Assembly: GCF_021739485.1 (NCBI RefSeq)
Contig: NZ_JAJFNK010000004.1
Span: forward strand, 62,001-126,000
Source of the DNA: Alicyclobacillus tolerans
GTDB taxonomy: Bacteria; Bacillota; Bacilli; Alicyclobacillales; Alicyclobacillaceae
Reading direction: 5' to 3'
Length of the DNA stretch: 64,000 bases
Part shown: positions 8,336 to 17,116 of the stretch, one piece after another
How positions within the stretch are numbered: position 1 is the stretch's first letter
How the letters are laid out: each line of letters begins with the position of its first letter
The notes under the pieces: generated by a model
Told to the model about the DNA's origin: nothing
Database searches by the model: none
What the model saw: the letters and a program-made list of their open reading frames with translations, nothing else
Translations under genes and position numbers: made by a program

Positions 8336-9019
8336 TTGGTTGACGCAGGACTACCAACATACGACCAGACCGATTACGGGATCAAACTTATCGAAGAGGA
8401 ACGCCGGCGCATTGCTCGCGAACTGCACGACGGCCCCGCCCAAGCGCTGACCAATCTCAGCATGCGTCTGGACATTATTAAACGCCTGCTCGAAACCGAT
8501 AGCGATATGGCTGTGAAGGAAATCATCCGCGCCAACAGCCGGATTGTCACGGCCGTCAACGATATTCGCCGCTTGATTTACGACCTTCGTCCCATTGCCA
8601 TCGACGAAGTCGGACTCATTTGCGCGGTCCAGGAACTCTGTGGAAAGTACGAACGGGATTGGCACATTCCTGTCCGCGTCGTCACGGCGGACAATGTCAG
8701 CTCCGATTTTTCGCCTGCAAAGCAAGTCGCCTTGTATAGACTGGTACAGGAGCTTTTAAACAACATAAAAAAACACGCCGACGCGCGCGAAGTCACAGTT
8801 TCGTTCGTGCGCGAAGGACACAATATCCACATGACAGTGGAAGACGATGGGAAAGGGTTTGACCCAGAGGTGATTCCCGATGGGCATTTCGGCATTGTCG
8901 GGGTCAAAGAACGAATTGCCTACCTCAATGGGTCGCTCGACATCCAATCGCAGATTGGGGCCGGAAGCCGGTTTGCGATTGTGGTTCCAGTCTATAAGGA
9001 TGGTTCCGATGGACTTTGA
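8336..9019 (+). CDS. Soluble NarL/DegS-type sensor histidine kinase
   Basis: Cytoplasmic kinase of 227 residues with no transmembrane or obvious sensory domain. The HisKA_3 dimerisation helix carries EEERRRIARELHDGPAQAL with phospho-acceptor His31. The HATPase_c domain shows QELLNNIKKHA (N box), VEDDGKGFDP (G1) and GHFGIVGVKERI (G2). The TTG at 8336 has a GGGGG-rich site upstream. The stop overlaps the next gene by 11 nt, so kinase and TPR/HD protein are probably made together and may interact. No response regulator is adjacent. The nearest upstream gene is the riboswitch-controlled peptide, separated by a terminator. Confidence 0.88.
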   Translation: MVDAGLPTYDQTDYGIKLIEEERRRIARELHDGPAQALTNLSMRLDIIKRLLETDSDMAVKEIIRANSRIVTAVNDIRRLIYDLRPIAIDEVGLICAVQELCGKYERDWHIPVRVVTADNVSSDFSPAKQVALYRLVQELLNNIKKHADAREVTVSFVREGHNIHMTVEDDGKGFDPEVIPDGHFGIVGVKERIAYLNGSLDIQSQIGAGSRFAIVVPVYKDGSDGL

Positions 9020-10481
9020 GTCGCTCTGGGCTGCGGGCAACGAACTGGCGTCCAAGCAGTTTTTCCATGCCGCCCTTGAACACTGGGCACAAGTCGCCGA
9101 ATCGGGAAATGTGATGCCGGAGCAACTTGCCTTTGTGCACGACGAGATCGGAAAGGTGTACATTCAACTCGCGAATCCACCCAAAGCCCTAGAATACTTT
9201 TCTAGGGCTGTTGACCTTACGGACGACGCCAAAGCTTCCGCACTCTACCACATGCACATGGCCATGACGTACGGTCTGTTGGCGAAGCACGACCTAGCCC
9301 AACGCCTCATGAATACTCTCATTCCACATGCAGATTCGGGCACCTTCCCTCCGCTTTTTTGCGGCCGTTTGTACAACAACCTCGCCTACTTCCAAGGCCA
9401 CAACGAATTCTATCACGAAGCCATCAACCATACCCTGCGGAGCCTGGAGTACTTTCAACAGGCCGGCCAACCGCAATTTGAGGCGGGAGTGTACACGAAT
9501 CTGGGTTTTTTGTACATCGAATTGAACCAACTGGACGACGCGCAGCAGTGTTTGACAACTGCGGTTCAGTTATCGGGCGGCGGACTGCCTGCCCTCACGG
9601 AACTGTGCAGGCTTCACTGGCTAAAGGGGGAAATTGAGGACAGCGTCGCATATGCCAAACAGGCACTCACCGTGCTTTGGTCCTCGTTCATCAACTATGA
9701 AAAGGAGGAAATTGCCCGTTTGTGCCGCTTTTTCGCTCAGTTGGCGTTTCAATTCGGGGAGAAAACGACGGCCCTTCGCCTGCTTGAAAAATCCCAGTTG
9801 TTTTTCGGTCAGCTTCGGCTGTGGCGCGAATGGCAGCAAGCCCAATCGAGAATGGACGATTGGGAATCGCAGCCTGCGCTCCCTCTTGATCTCGATGCCG
9901 CCCAAGTCTTGGCTCACTTGAATCAATTCATCTCGCTGCTCGACGCCATGAACGCCCAAGAAATCCTTCACGAGCGCTACTCGGCCTTGCTCGATACGCG
10001 CGTTTTGTACACCCTGTCGCTGGCGCAAACCTTAGGAGTTCCGGAGGAGAAGCAGCAGACCTTGGTGTTTGCCTGTCGGTTCGCTGACTATGGCCTTACG
10101 GCCATTGAGCCTGAAGTCGTTCTCAACCCAGCCCGCTCGCCGCAAGCGCACGTGCTTTATCAACAGCACCCGGTGCTAAGCGTAAAAATGCTGCAGGACA
10201 CAGGGCTTTCGGAAGAGGTCTTCGCCGTCATCTTCGACCACCACGAATGCTTTGATGGTTCTGGATACCCCCAGAAAAAAACCGGTGAAACAATTCACCC
10301 GCTTGCCCGGATTTTTGCGGTAGCGGACAGGTATGCCAGCAACGTCGTCCTGCATGACATGTCCCATTCCGACGCGGTTGCCAATATAAAAAGCCGGGAG
10401 AAAGAGTTCGACCCGGCCGTTGTACAGACATTTATCGAGATGTTTCACGCATTCCAACCAAACTTGACTGGACTGCGGTGA
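9009..10481 (+). CDS. TPR-repeat protein with degenerate HD-GYP domain
   Basis: Cytoplasmic 490-residue protein. The first 280 or so residues are TPR-like helical repeats, for example ALEYFSRAVDL and VYTNLGFLYIELNQLDDAQQCL. The C-terminal 150 residues resemble an HD-GYP phosphodiesterase domain. They retain QQHPVLSVKML, DHHECFDGSGYP and HPLARIFAVADRY, but the catalytic HD pair reads FADYG, so the first metal-binding His is missing. It may therefore bind rather than hydrolyse c-di-GMP. The ATG at 9009 (AAGGA 8 nt upstream) lies inside the end of the kinase gene. The TPR part is a plausible peptide- or kinase-binding module. Confidence 0.82.
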   Translation: MDFESLWAAGNELASKQFFHAALEHWAQVAESGNVMPEQLAFVHDEIGKVYIQLANPPKALEYFSRAVDLTDDAKASALYHMHMAMTYGLLAKHDLAQRLMNTLIPHADSGTFPPLFCGRLYNNLAYFQGHNEFYHEAINHTLRSLEYFQQAGQPQFEAGVYTNLGFLYIELNQLDDAQQCLTTAVQLSGGGLPALTELCRLHWLKGEIEDSVAYAKQALTVLWSSFINYEKEEIARLCRFFAQLAFQFGEKTTALRLLEKSQLFFGQLRLWREWQQAQSRMDDWESQPALPLDLDAAQVLAHLNQFISLLDAMNAQEILHERYSALLDTRVLYTLSLAQTLGVPEEKQQTLVFACRFADYGLTAIEPEVVLNPARSPQAHVLYQQHPVLSVKMLQDTGLSEEVFAVIFDHHECFDGSGYPQKKTGETIHPLARIFAVADRYASNVVLHDMSHSDAVANIKSREKEFDPAVVQTFIEMFHAFQPNLTGLR

Positions 10482-10492
10482 CCATCGTTATG

Positions 10493-11800
10493 TTATCCCC
10501 GCACTTGCCCATTGCCGTACACCATGTACTTGTAACTCGTTAACTCGTTCAAGCCCATCGGCCCGCGCGCGTGCAGTTTTTGCGTAGAAATGCCAATCTC
10601 CGCTCCGAAGCCAAATTCAAACCCGTCCGTAAAGCGTGTCGATGCGTTGTGATAGACGGCAGCTGCGTCCACACCTTCAAGGAACTTCCGGGCTGCACGC
10701 ACATCTTCCGTGACAATGGCTTCAGAGTGCTGAGTGCCAAATTGTCCGATGTGAGTCATGGCTTCCTCCAAGCTGTCGACCACTCGAACCGCCAGGATCA
10801 GAGCGTTGTACTCTGTCTCCCAGTCTTCCTGTGATGCCGGAATCACATCCCCGATGCCGCTTTGTCCCTTAAGCGCGGCTAGCGTCCGCTCGCATCCTCT
10901 CAGTTGAACCCCCTGAGCGGCCATAGCTCTGGCCACGCGAGGCAGAAAATCCAAAGCGACCTGTTGGTGAACGAGCAACGTTTCAGCCGCATTGCACACA
11001 GAGGGGCGCTGCACCTTGGCGTTGACGGCGATGGCCTCCGCTTTGTCCAGGTTTGCCTCAGCGTCGACATAGACGTGACAGTTTCCGACTCCAGTCTCAA
11101 TCACGGGGACCAAAGCCCGCTGGGTGACAAGGGAAATCAGTCCCGCTCCCCCGCGCGGAATGGCTAAATCGACCATCCCCTTGGCTCGAATGAGAATATC
11201 GACGGACTCGCGCTCAACGCGATCGATAAATTGAACGGCATCTGGAGTCACGCCGGCTGCAGCCAACCCGGTTCGAATGGCTCCAACCAACGCGGCATTC
11301 GATTGCAGGGCCTCGCGGCCGCCCCGCAAAACCGCTGCGTTTCCAGTCTTAAACGCGAGAGAAGCCGCATCGACCGTAACGTTGGGACGAGATTCGTACA
11401 CCATCGCAATGACCCCCATCGGGACCCGGACCTTCTCAATCCGCAATCCGTTGGGACGGTGAATGGAATCCAACACGGTCCCGATTGGGTCGGGAAGCGC
11501 AGCCACTTGAGCGAGTCCGTCCATCATTCCTCGAATCCGCTGCTCGGTCAGCAGCAGGCGGTCGATCCGCGTTTCAGGTTGACCGTCAGCCCGCGCCGCT
11601 TGGACATCTTCCTGGTTCGCTGCGAGAATTTCATCCCGGGATTCCCACAGGGCGTCTGCAATTTTCAACAGCGCGGTATTTTTGACTTCGGTGGACAACA
11701 ACCCGAGTTGAGTCGCAGCTGCTTTGGCCAAATGCAATTTGGCGTATACGGCACTTTGAAGTTCGGACGTAAAATCACCCGGCTGCGTCGTTTGTGTCAT
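10493..11800 (-). CDS. proA: Glutamate-5-semialdehyde dehydrogenase (gamma-glutamyl phosphate reductase)
   Basis: Second step of proline synthesis: NADPH-dependent reduction of gamma-glutamyl phosphate to glutamate semialdehyde. The 435 residues are full length. They include GVIAMVYESRPNVTVDAASL, KTGNAAVLRGGREA, the segment with catalytic Cys RPSVCNAAETLLVH, and the C-terminal GLNELTSYKYMVYGNGQVR. The ATG at 11800 overlaps the proB stop as ATGA, giving tight coupling in a proBA operon. Confidence 0.96.
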   Translation of the reverse strand: MTQTTQPGDFTSELQSAVYAKLHLAKAAATQLGLLSTEVKNTALLKIADALWESRDEILAANQEDVQAARADGQPETRIDRLLLTEQRIRGMMDGLAQVAALPDPIGTVLDSIHRPNGLRIEKVRVPMGVIAMVYESRPNVTVDAASLAFKTGNAAVLRGGREALQSNAALVGAIRTGLAAAGVTPDAVQFIDRVERESVDILIRAKGMVDLAIPRGGAGLISLVTQRALVPVIETGVGNCHVYVDAEANLDKAEAIAVNAKVQRPSVCNAAETLLVHQQVALDFLPRVARAMAAQGVQLRGCERTLAALKGQSGIGDVIPASQEDWETEYNALILAVRVVDSLEEAMTHIGQFGTQHSEAIVTEDVRAARKFLEGVDAAAVYHNASTRFTDGFEFGFGAEIGISTQKLHARGPMGLNELTSYKYMVYGNGQVRG

Positions 11801-12909
11801 ACCCGATTCTCCTCTCTCATCAAGACCATGTGGTTTCTGTGAACCACTTCCTGACCGTGAATCAGCCGTTCTCCAGCGCTTTTTCGGGCGAGGAGGACGC
11901 GCAAGTCCGCAGCGGAAATATGGACAACCCCTTTAGCGACAAGACTGCCGTATTCGTCGATCAATTCGACAATCGAATCTTCCTGAAAATCGCCTGCGAC
12001 GCTCACTACCCCCGGAACCAACAAACTGGCCGACTGTTCGGCGAGGGCATGGACGGCGCCTTCGTCTACGACAATTTGACCCTCCGTGCGAGCTCCGTGC
12101 GCCAGCCAAGACTTCTTTGCCGGCAACCGTTGAGGATCTGCATGAAACGTGGTTCCAACACTGTCTCTACGCATGATTTTTCGCAATACACCCGGCTCTG
12201 CACTCGAGGCGATGACAACGTCAATCCCAGAGTTCATCCCAATCCGGGCTGCAGTCAGCTTGGTGATCATCCCGCCGGTGCCGACAGCTGTACCCGCTGA
12301 ACCAGCCATCTGTTCCAAGTCGTCTGTGATCTGCCAAACGTCCTGAATGCGTTTGGCCCCTTGATGATGCCGCGGGTCGGCATCGTACAAGCCATCGATA
12401 TCTGTCAACAGTACCAAAAGGTCGGCTTCCGCGACGAGAGCGACGAGACTGGCCAAGGTATCGTTGTCTCCAAAGCGTATCTCTTCGACAGCAACTGTAT
12501 CGTTTTCGTTGACCACAGGGATAATTCCGTGCCGCAACAGGGTCTCAACCGTGTTGCGGATGTGGACAAATCGTTTGCGGTCTTCCATGTCGGACCTCGT
12601 CAAAAGCAACTGCCCAATGGTAACTCCTTGCTCAGCAAACAAACGCTCGTACAGATTCACCAGCAGACCCTGCCCCACCGCCGCAGCTGCTTGTTTTTCC
12701 GGCAGCGTAATGGTAGCCCGGTTCCACTTCAACCGGTCTAGTCCAGTAGCTACGGCCCCGGAGGAAACCATGATGACCTGACACTGCTCCTCCAGCTGCA
12801 GTTCGCAAATCTCTTGCACGAGCGCACTAATTTTGTCGGTTGAAAGCCGGCCGAGGGAGTCGGTCAAGCTGCTGGAACCAATCTTGACTACGACTCGACG
12901 TGTTTTCAT
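11797..12909 (-). CDS. proB: Glutamate 5-kinase
   Basis: First committed enzyme of proline synthesis, phosphorylating glutamate on the gamma-carboxyl. The 370-residue protein begins with the amino-acid kinase motif VVVKIGSSSL. It continues with VSSGAVATGLDRL, NENDTVAVEEIRFGDND, LLTDIDGLYDADP and GTGGMITKLTAARI, and ends in a PUA domain (about residues 275-360). The ATG at 12909 has AGGGGAG 9 nt upstream. A strong sigma-A promoter and a leader of about 140 nt precede it; no T-box motif was found in the leader. Confidence 0.96.
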   Translation of the reverse strand: MKTRRVVVKIGSSSLTDSLGRLSTDKISALVQEICELQLEEQCQVIMVSSGAVATGLDRLKWNRATITLPEKQAAAAVGQGLLVNLYERLFAEQGVTIGQLLLTRSDMEDRKRFVHIRNTVETLLRHGIIPVVNENDTVAVEEIRFGDNDTLASLVALVAEADLLVLLTDIDGLYDADPRHHQGAKRIQDVWQITDDLEQMAGSAGTAVGTGGMITKLTAARIGMNSGIDVVIASSAEPGVLRKIMRRDSVGTTFHADPQRLPAKKSWLAHGARTEGQIVVDEGAVHALAEQSASLLVPGVVSVAGDFQEDSIVELIDEYGSLVAKGVVHISAADLRVLLARKSAGERLIHGQEVVHRNHMVLMREENRV

Positions 12910-13057
12910 CTCCGGTATCTCCCCTGTGCCGATATAGTTTCTACATTCAATACTGACATGTAATCGTATAAACGACGGATTGAAAGAATGGTTCAACCAT
13001 CTCAAAATCGCAGTTCAAGCGTCGTAAAAGATGGGGGCATCCGCCGCGGTTTGAATA

Positions 13058-13086
13058 TTTATACACCGGTCCATGCAAGGTGTCAA
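13058..13086 (-). promoter_or_regulatory. Sigma-A promoter of proBA
   Basis: Read on the minus strand, a perfect TTGACA (13086-13081) and TATAAA (13063-13058) are separated by 17 nt, the best promoter match seen in the window. It predicts a leader of about 140 nt before proB. Confidence 0.8.
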
Positions 13087-13119
13087 GCAACGTATTTGCT
13101 GTGGATCCGCGACCTCTGT

Positions 13120-13491
13120 TTAGCCTCCGAGCACCGTCACAACGAGTAAAGCCCATCCTGCCAGAAACGCCAGTCCTCCCAGCGGGGTAATGGCTCCAAG
13201 AGCTCGCTTTTTTGTCAGTGTTAAAAGATAAAGACTCCCGGAGAACAACACAATGCCCACGACAAACAACCATCCGCTCCACACCGCCAAGTGCCCGTTC
13301 GGGAATTTGTCCACGAGCGTACCGATTAAAATGAGGCCAAGCGAATGGTACATCTGGTACTGAGCTCCTGTTTGAAACACAGCCAGTTCTTCTGCAGAGA
13401 CTTTCTGTTTTAATCCGTGTGCCCCGAATGCCCCGAGTGCGACGGATAGGAACGCAAAAACAGCGCCTAAGGCGATGAGCGAAGCAGACAC
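13120..13491 (-). CDS. DUF423 family membrane protein (YwdK-like)
   Basis: Small integral membrane protein of 123 residues with four predicted helices. It has the family features FGAHGLKQKVSAEELAVFQTGAQYQMYHSLGL in the first half and TPLGGLAFLAGWALL near the C-terminus. The GTG start at 13491 is backed by AGGAGGTG 7 nt upstream. The biochemical role of the family is not established. It sits between proB and the rRNA methyltransferase gene on the same strand. Confidence 0.88.
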   Translation of the reverse strand: MSASLIALGAVFAFLSVALGAFGAHGLKQKVSAEELAVFQTGAQYQMYHSLGLILIGTLVDKFPNGHLAVWSGWLFVVGIVLFSGSLYLLTLTKKRALGAITPLGGLAFLAGWALLVVTVLGG

Positions 13492-13544
13492 CGCCTTTCA
13501 CCTCCTCCAGTTGTCCTTCAATTTCCCCTTCACATTTTCGAGCG

Positions 13545-14714
13545 TCAGGGGGCACTGTCCAATGATCCGTCCGCATCTCGCTTGAGCGGCGGCAGCGGGC
13601 CCAGGTATTGATAGTAGTTGGTTTGGATTCGCCCGTTGTACAACTTGCGTTTTTTATTGGCCTTGCGCCCATAAAACTTCTCAAATTCCGGATCGGCTGC
13701 AATCACAAAAACGGACCAGGTATCGAACGCATTGAACACCTTCCCCATGTCCCGAACCAATTGCTGGTTTTCCCGGATTTCACCCAACCGTTCGCCATAG
13801 GGAGGATTGGTGACCACACACCCGTACGGGCCCTGAGGCACAAAGTCGCGGACGTCCCTTTGAACAATGTTAACGCAATCGCCCACGCCCGCCTGACGCG
13901 CATGATACTCCGCAAGACTGAGGACGGACGGATCGATGTCGCTGGCCACAATGTCGACTTCGACATCGGGTCGAGCCGCAGCACGCGCTTCTTGACGTCC
14001 CCTTTGCCAAGTGCCTGGGTCGATGAAAGACCACATCTCGCTCGCAAAATCCCGTTTTAGGCCAGGCGCCATATTGCGGGCCATCAAAGCCGCTTCGATG
14101 GCAATGGTTCCAGAACCGCACATCGGGTCGGCAAAAGGCCGGTGCGGCCTCCAATAGCTCAAAGAAACCAAGGCGGCTGCCAACGTTTCCTTAATGGGAG
14201 CTGCAGCGGTCAACTTGCGATACCCCCGCTTGTGCAAAGCCGTGCCGCTGGTGTCCACCGTAATCAGCGCTTCGTCTTTCAACAGTGACACCTCAATGGA
14301 GTACAGTGCGCCCGTTTCAGGAAATACTTCCAATTTATACTGCCGCTTCAAACCGTCTACAACGGCTTTCTTGACGATGCTTTGCACGGCTGGCACACTG
14401 TGCAGCACCGATTTAACCGACCTGCCTTCTACTGGAAACCGGGCATCCTTTGGCAGCAATTCGGGCCAAGGCAAAGCTTTGGTCCCTTCAAACAGTTCGT
14501 CAAACGTCTCTGCATGAAACTGACCCATCTTCAGCAATACCCGGTCTGCACTGCGCAGCCACAGGTTTGCATTCACCACAGTCCGCTCATCCCCTGAAAA
14601 TTCTACGTATCCATTGTGAGTCTGAGTGGGTTCAACCCCTAACAACTTAAGTTCCCTGGCAACCACCGATTCCAGACCGAAGGCCGTGGTGGCAATCAAT
14701 TCATAACGGGCCAT
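13545..14714 (-). CDS. THUMP-domain class I RNA methyltransferase (RlmL/YpsC-like)
   Basis: Probable 23S rRNA guanine-N2 methyltransferase. The 389 residues comprise an N-terminal ferredoxin-like/THUMP region (about 1-160) and a Rossmann methyltransferase domain. The latter carries DPMCGSGTIAIEAAL (SAM motif I), an acidic DIDPSVL motif and the catalytic TNPPYGERLG. The ATG at 14714 has AGGAGAG upstream. It matches the Bacillus YpsC type in length and order. The exact modified nucleotide is inferred from the family only. Confidence 0.9.
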   Translation of the reverse strand: MARYELIATTAFGLESVVARELKLLGVEPTQTHNGYVEFSGDERTVVNANLWLRSADRVLLKMGQFHAETFDELFEGTKALPWPELLPKDARFPVEGRSVKSVLHSVPAVQSIVKKAVVDGLKRQYKLEVFPETGALYSIEVSLLKDEALITVDTSGTALHKRGYRKLTAAAPIKETLAAALVSLSYWRPHRPFADPMCGSGTIAIEAALMARNMAPGLKRDFASEMWSFIDPGTWQRGRQEARAAARPDVEVDIVASDIDPSVLSLAEYHARQAGVGDCVNIVQRDVRDFVPQGPYGCVVTNPPYGERLGEIRENQQLVRDMGKVFNAFDTWSVFVIAADPEFEKFYGRKANKKRKLYNGRIQTNYYQYLGPLPPLKRDADGSLDSAP

Positions 14715-14814
14715 TGTTCTCTCTCCTGTGTCATAAACCCCGACCCTGGTGTTCCCGGTCCCCAGGGTCATGAGTCAACCTGTCTTGTCTTTCGTACACG
14801 ACCATCTTAACACG

Positions 14815-14842
14815 AAAAAACCTCTGCATTCGAATGCAGAGG
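14815..14842 (-). terminator. Intrinsic terminator for the HTH gene
   Basis: The 22-nt perfect palindrome at 14821-14842 (CCTCTGCATT and its complement) is followed on the minus strand by six U residues (14820-14815). It separates the HTH gene from the rRNA methyltransferase gene. Confidence 0.85.
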
Positions 14843-14892
14843 TCACACAGTCCGGTTCGGCAATGCAGCATTTAAAATGCAGCGGTAAGGCG

Positions 14893-15456
14893 TTATGAAC
14901 CTTGACTGGCCTTAGCCAAACGCTCTCCCCTTTTTCCTAGACCGTGCCGAATGAGCACGTGTTGAACAGTGGGAGGACTGACATCGGTACCTTCTTGTTT
15001 GAGCGTCGCCCGAATCTTATAGCAACCCCACTTTGGGTGCTCCGTGCTTAGTTCCACGACCCGTCTCTCAACAGCTGAGGTCACCTTGTGCGAGTGGTCC
15101 TGCAGACCAGACAGGCCGTTCCGCTCATAGCTCTGTTTGTACCGGTAAAATTGCTTCCTCGAAATTCCGAAGTCGCGACATGCCTTGCTGATGTTTCCGG
15201 TGACTTCCGCCAATTCAATGACATGCAACCGTTCGAGCGCGACTTGTTCTTCAGGCGAACATTGAGCCAACTGCAAGTCGGGAGAGCATGCAACGAACGG
15301 CGGAGCGTGGTCCAAGTCCAAACTGTCCATGCGTTGACAATAAAAGCAGGATTCGACGGGCGTTAGACCTCGAACCGGGCACCTGACACTCCCGTCCAAA
15401 ACCCGGTATACGTACCGGTTAGCTCCAGCCATTTGTTTTTGAGAGATGCGATTCAT
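14893..15456 (-). CDS. Transposase-like helix-turn-helix protein lacking a DDE domain
   Basis: A 187-residue protein. The C-terminal half has tandem HTH segments typical of IS481/ISNCY-type transposases, for example TGNISKACRDFGISRKQFYRYKQ and HPKWGCYKIRATLKQEGTDVSPPTVQHVL. No integrase core follows. The N-terminal 80 residues contain several cysteines (VRCP, SCFYCQRM, ACSP, AQC) that could bind metal. The ATG at 15456 has GGTGAT upstream; an ATG at 15486 is the alternative. It has its own terminator and no flanking inverted repeats were seen. It may be a domesticated regulator or a truncated transposase relic. Confidence 0.65.
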   Translation of the reverse strand: MNRISQKQMAGANRYVYRVLDGSVRCPVRGLTPVESCFYCQRMDSLDLDHAPPFVACSPDLQLAQCSPEEQVALERLHVIELAEVTGNISKACRDFGISRKQFYRYKQSYERNGLSGLQDHSHKVTSAVERRVVELSTEHPKWGCYKIRATLKQEGTDVSPPTVQHVLIRHGLGKRGERLAKASQGS

Positions 15457-15592
15457 TGGGATCACCACGACTTTGTTGTTTCTCATTTTCTTATATTGTC
15501 GTCGACCGCCAATCGATTTGGCAGGTCATACCCAACCACATTTGGCTAGTTCAAATGGACGATTTCGCTACATAATCACCTTGTAGACGGCC

Positions 15593-15615
15593 ACACTAGT
15601 TCCAACACCTAGTGT
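15593..15615. repeat. Inverted repeat upstream of a small helical protein gene
   Basis: ACACTAG (15593-15599) and CTAGTGT (15609-15615) form a 7-bp inverted repeat with a 9-nt spacer, about 50 nt ahead of the next start codon. It could be an operator or a leader hairpin. Confidence 0.4.
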
Positions 15616-15664
15616 CACACGGAACGTTATCATTGTTGAAACCTGCATTAAGGAGGGCTTCCCC

Positions 15665-15946
15665 ATGACGAGACAGCCGACCAGCATGCAAGACCAGACC
15701 CCTTTGTCCCAAGCACAGGATTCCGTGGATAAAGCTGAAAACGCCGTAGCGCAGGTACTGTCCCATCCGGGGCAAATTGCCGTGGAACAAGCCACAAACG
15801 CCTTGGACAAAGCACAACGGGCTCTGTCTCAAGCCGCTGATGAGGAAAACCAGCGGGCCTGGCAACAGGCGCAAACCCGGTTTAATGAGGCTTCCGATCG
15901 CCTGAGTCAGGTGACGGAATCCCCCCAAGACAACAGCAACACCTGA
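15665..15946 (+). CDS. Small hydrophilic helical protein of unknown function
   Basis: A 93-residue soluble protein, very rich in Gln, Ala and Asn. Heptad-like blocks such as QAQDSVDKAENAVAQVL and QATNALDKAQRALSQA suggest an amphipathic coiled helix. Two similar Asp-Lys-Ala segments hint at an internal duplication. The ATG has AAGGAGG about 9 nt upstream. There is no signal peptide or known motif. The composition is reminiscent of small spore or stress proteins, but no family can be named. Confidence 0.7.
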   Translation: MTRQPTSMQDQTPLSQAQDSVDKAENAVAQVLSHPGQIAVEQATNALDKAQRALSQAADEENQRAWQQAQTRFNEASDRLSQVTESPQDNSNT

Positions 15947-16036
15947 TCCCTTTCCCTGTATGCACTTTTAGTTTTGGCGCACAAACGGATTCATTTGCGG
16001 AAACCACGCAGTTCCCGCGCGCGCTTCCAAATTCAT

Positions 16037-16064
16037 AAAAACCGAACCTCCGGCGGAGGTTCGG
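16037..16064 (-). terminator. Terminator downstream of aldo-keto reductase
   Basis: CCGAACCTCC (16042-16051) pairs with GGAGGTTCGG (16055-16064) across a 3-nt loop. On the minus strand it is followed by five U residues (16041-16037). Confidence 0.75.
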
Positions 16065-16084
16065 TTGCAAAGTCCTTATGTCAT

Positions 16085-16114
16085 ACGGCACTACACGGCA
16101 CTACACGGCACTAC
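16085..16114. repeat. Three tandem copies of a 10-mer
   Basis: ACGGCACTAC occurs three times head to tail. It lies in a non-coding stretch downstream of the aldo-keto reductase gene. No function is evident. Confidence 0.8.
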
Positions 16115-16214
16115 AGGCCGTGTGTCAAGTGTTAAAGAACTCGTCAAAACGGACGCCGCCTCAAGAAGGACAATGTGTCCCCCCTGTATGGGAAATGGGC
16201 GTAAGTAACGCCTG

Positions 16215-17045
16215 CTAGAAGTTAAAGTTGTCCGGGTCAGGTCCTACCCTGTGGTTCTTGTTTAACCCTTCAATCAAATCCATGTCTTCCGGCGCCAACT
16301 CAAAATCGAACACGTCGGCATTTTCGCGCAATCGGTTTTCATGGACCGATTTTGGGATGGTAATGACTCCATTTTGGAGCTCCCAACGCAGTACGATTTG
16401 TGCGGGCGTCTTCCCGTATTTCGCCGCCAAGTTGACGATGGCGACGTCTTGGAGGACTTGCCCGCGAGCCAGGGGGCTCCAAGCCTCCAACTGAATGTTC
16501 GACGCCTTGCAAAACACCCGGAGTTCCTTTTGCGTTAAATAAGGGTGGTACTCCACCTGATTGACCATGGGAGCAACCGAAGCGTCCGCCATTAAGTCCT
16601 TTAAATGGTGGATCTGAAAATTACTGACCCCAATCGCTCGCACGAGTCCTTGCGCATACAGTTTCTCAAGTGCGCGCCACGTCTCTTTGTATTTGCCTTT
16701 TACGGGCCAGTGAATCAGGTACAAATCGACGTATTCCAATCCAAGCTTCTTGCGGCTCGTTTCGAACGCCCTCAGCGTTTCGTCGTAGCCCTGATCGGAA
16801 TTCCAAACCTTGGTTGTCACAAACAATTCGTCGCGTACAACGCCCGATTCGGCAATGGCCCTGCCGACCCCTTGTTCGTTTTGATACAGAGCCGCCGTAT
16901 CAATGCTGCGATAGCCGATCCGAATCGCGCTCTTGACGGCCGTTTCCACTTCTTGTCCTTCTTGCGCCTTGTACACGCCCAGACCAAACCACGGCATGGC
17001 AACTCCGTTGGCTAGTGCAGCCGTGTCAGTAATCCGATTCACCAT
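16215..17045 (-). CDS. Aldo/keto reductase (AKR5-like)
   Basis: NADPH-dependent cytosolic reductase of about 276 residues. It has FGLGVYKAQEG, SIDTAALYQNEQGVGRA (catalytic Asp and Tyr), VTTKVWNSDQGY with the catalytic Lys, DLYLIHWPVKGKYKETW with the active-site His, and the cofactor segment ITIPKSVHENRLRENADVFDF. This is the 2,5-diketo-gluconate/methylglyoxal reductase type. The ATG at 17045 is favoured because GGAGG lies 8 nt upstream; an ATG at 17051 sits too close to it. It lies just downstream of the amidase gene and is probably cotranscribed. Confidence 0.92.
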   Translation of the reverse strand: MVNRITDTAALANGVAMPWFGLGVYKAQEGQEVETAVKSAIRIGYRSIDTAALYQNEQGVGRAIAESGVVRDELFVTTKVWNSDQGYDETLRAFETSRKKLGLEYVDLYLIHWPVKGKYKETWRALEKLYAQGLVRAIGVSNFQIHHLKDLMADASVAPMVNQVEYHPYLTQKELRVFCKASNIQLEAWSPLARGQVLQDVAIVNLAAKYGKTPAQIVLRWELQNGVITIPKSVHENRLRENADVFDFELAPEDMDLIEGLNKNHRVGPDPDNFNF

Positions 17046-17116
17046 AACCATTCCCTCCTCCGTGCATATGGATCGCGTTCTGGATTCCCACACACCGCCT
17101 TCTATGATAGCCAACC

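Noticed and set aside
12910..13057. T-box leader of proBA
   Set aside because: No AGGGTGGNACCGCG-type sequence and no terminator with U-run between promoter and start.
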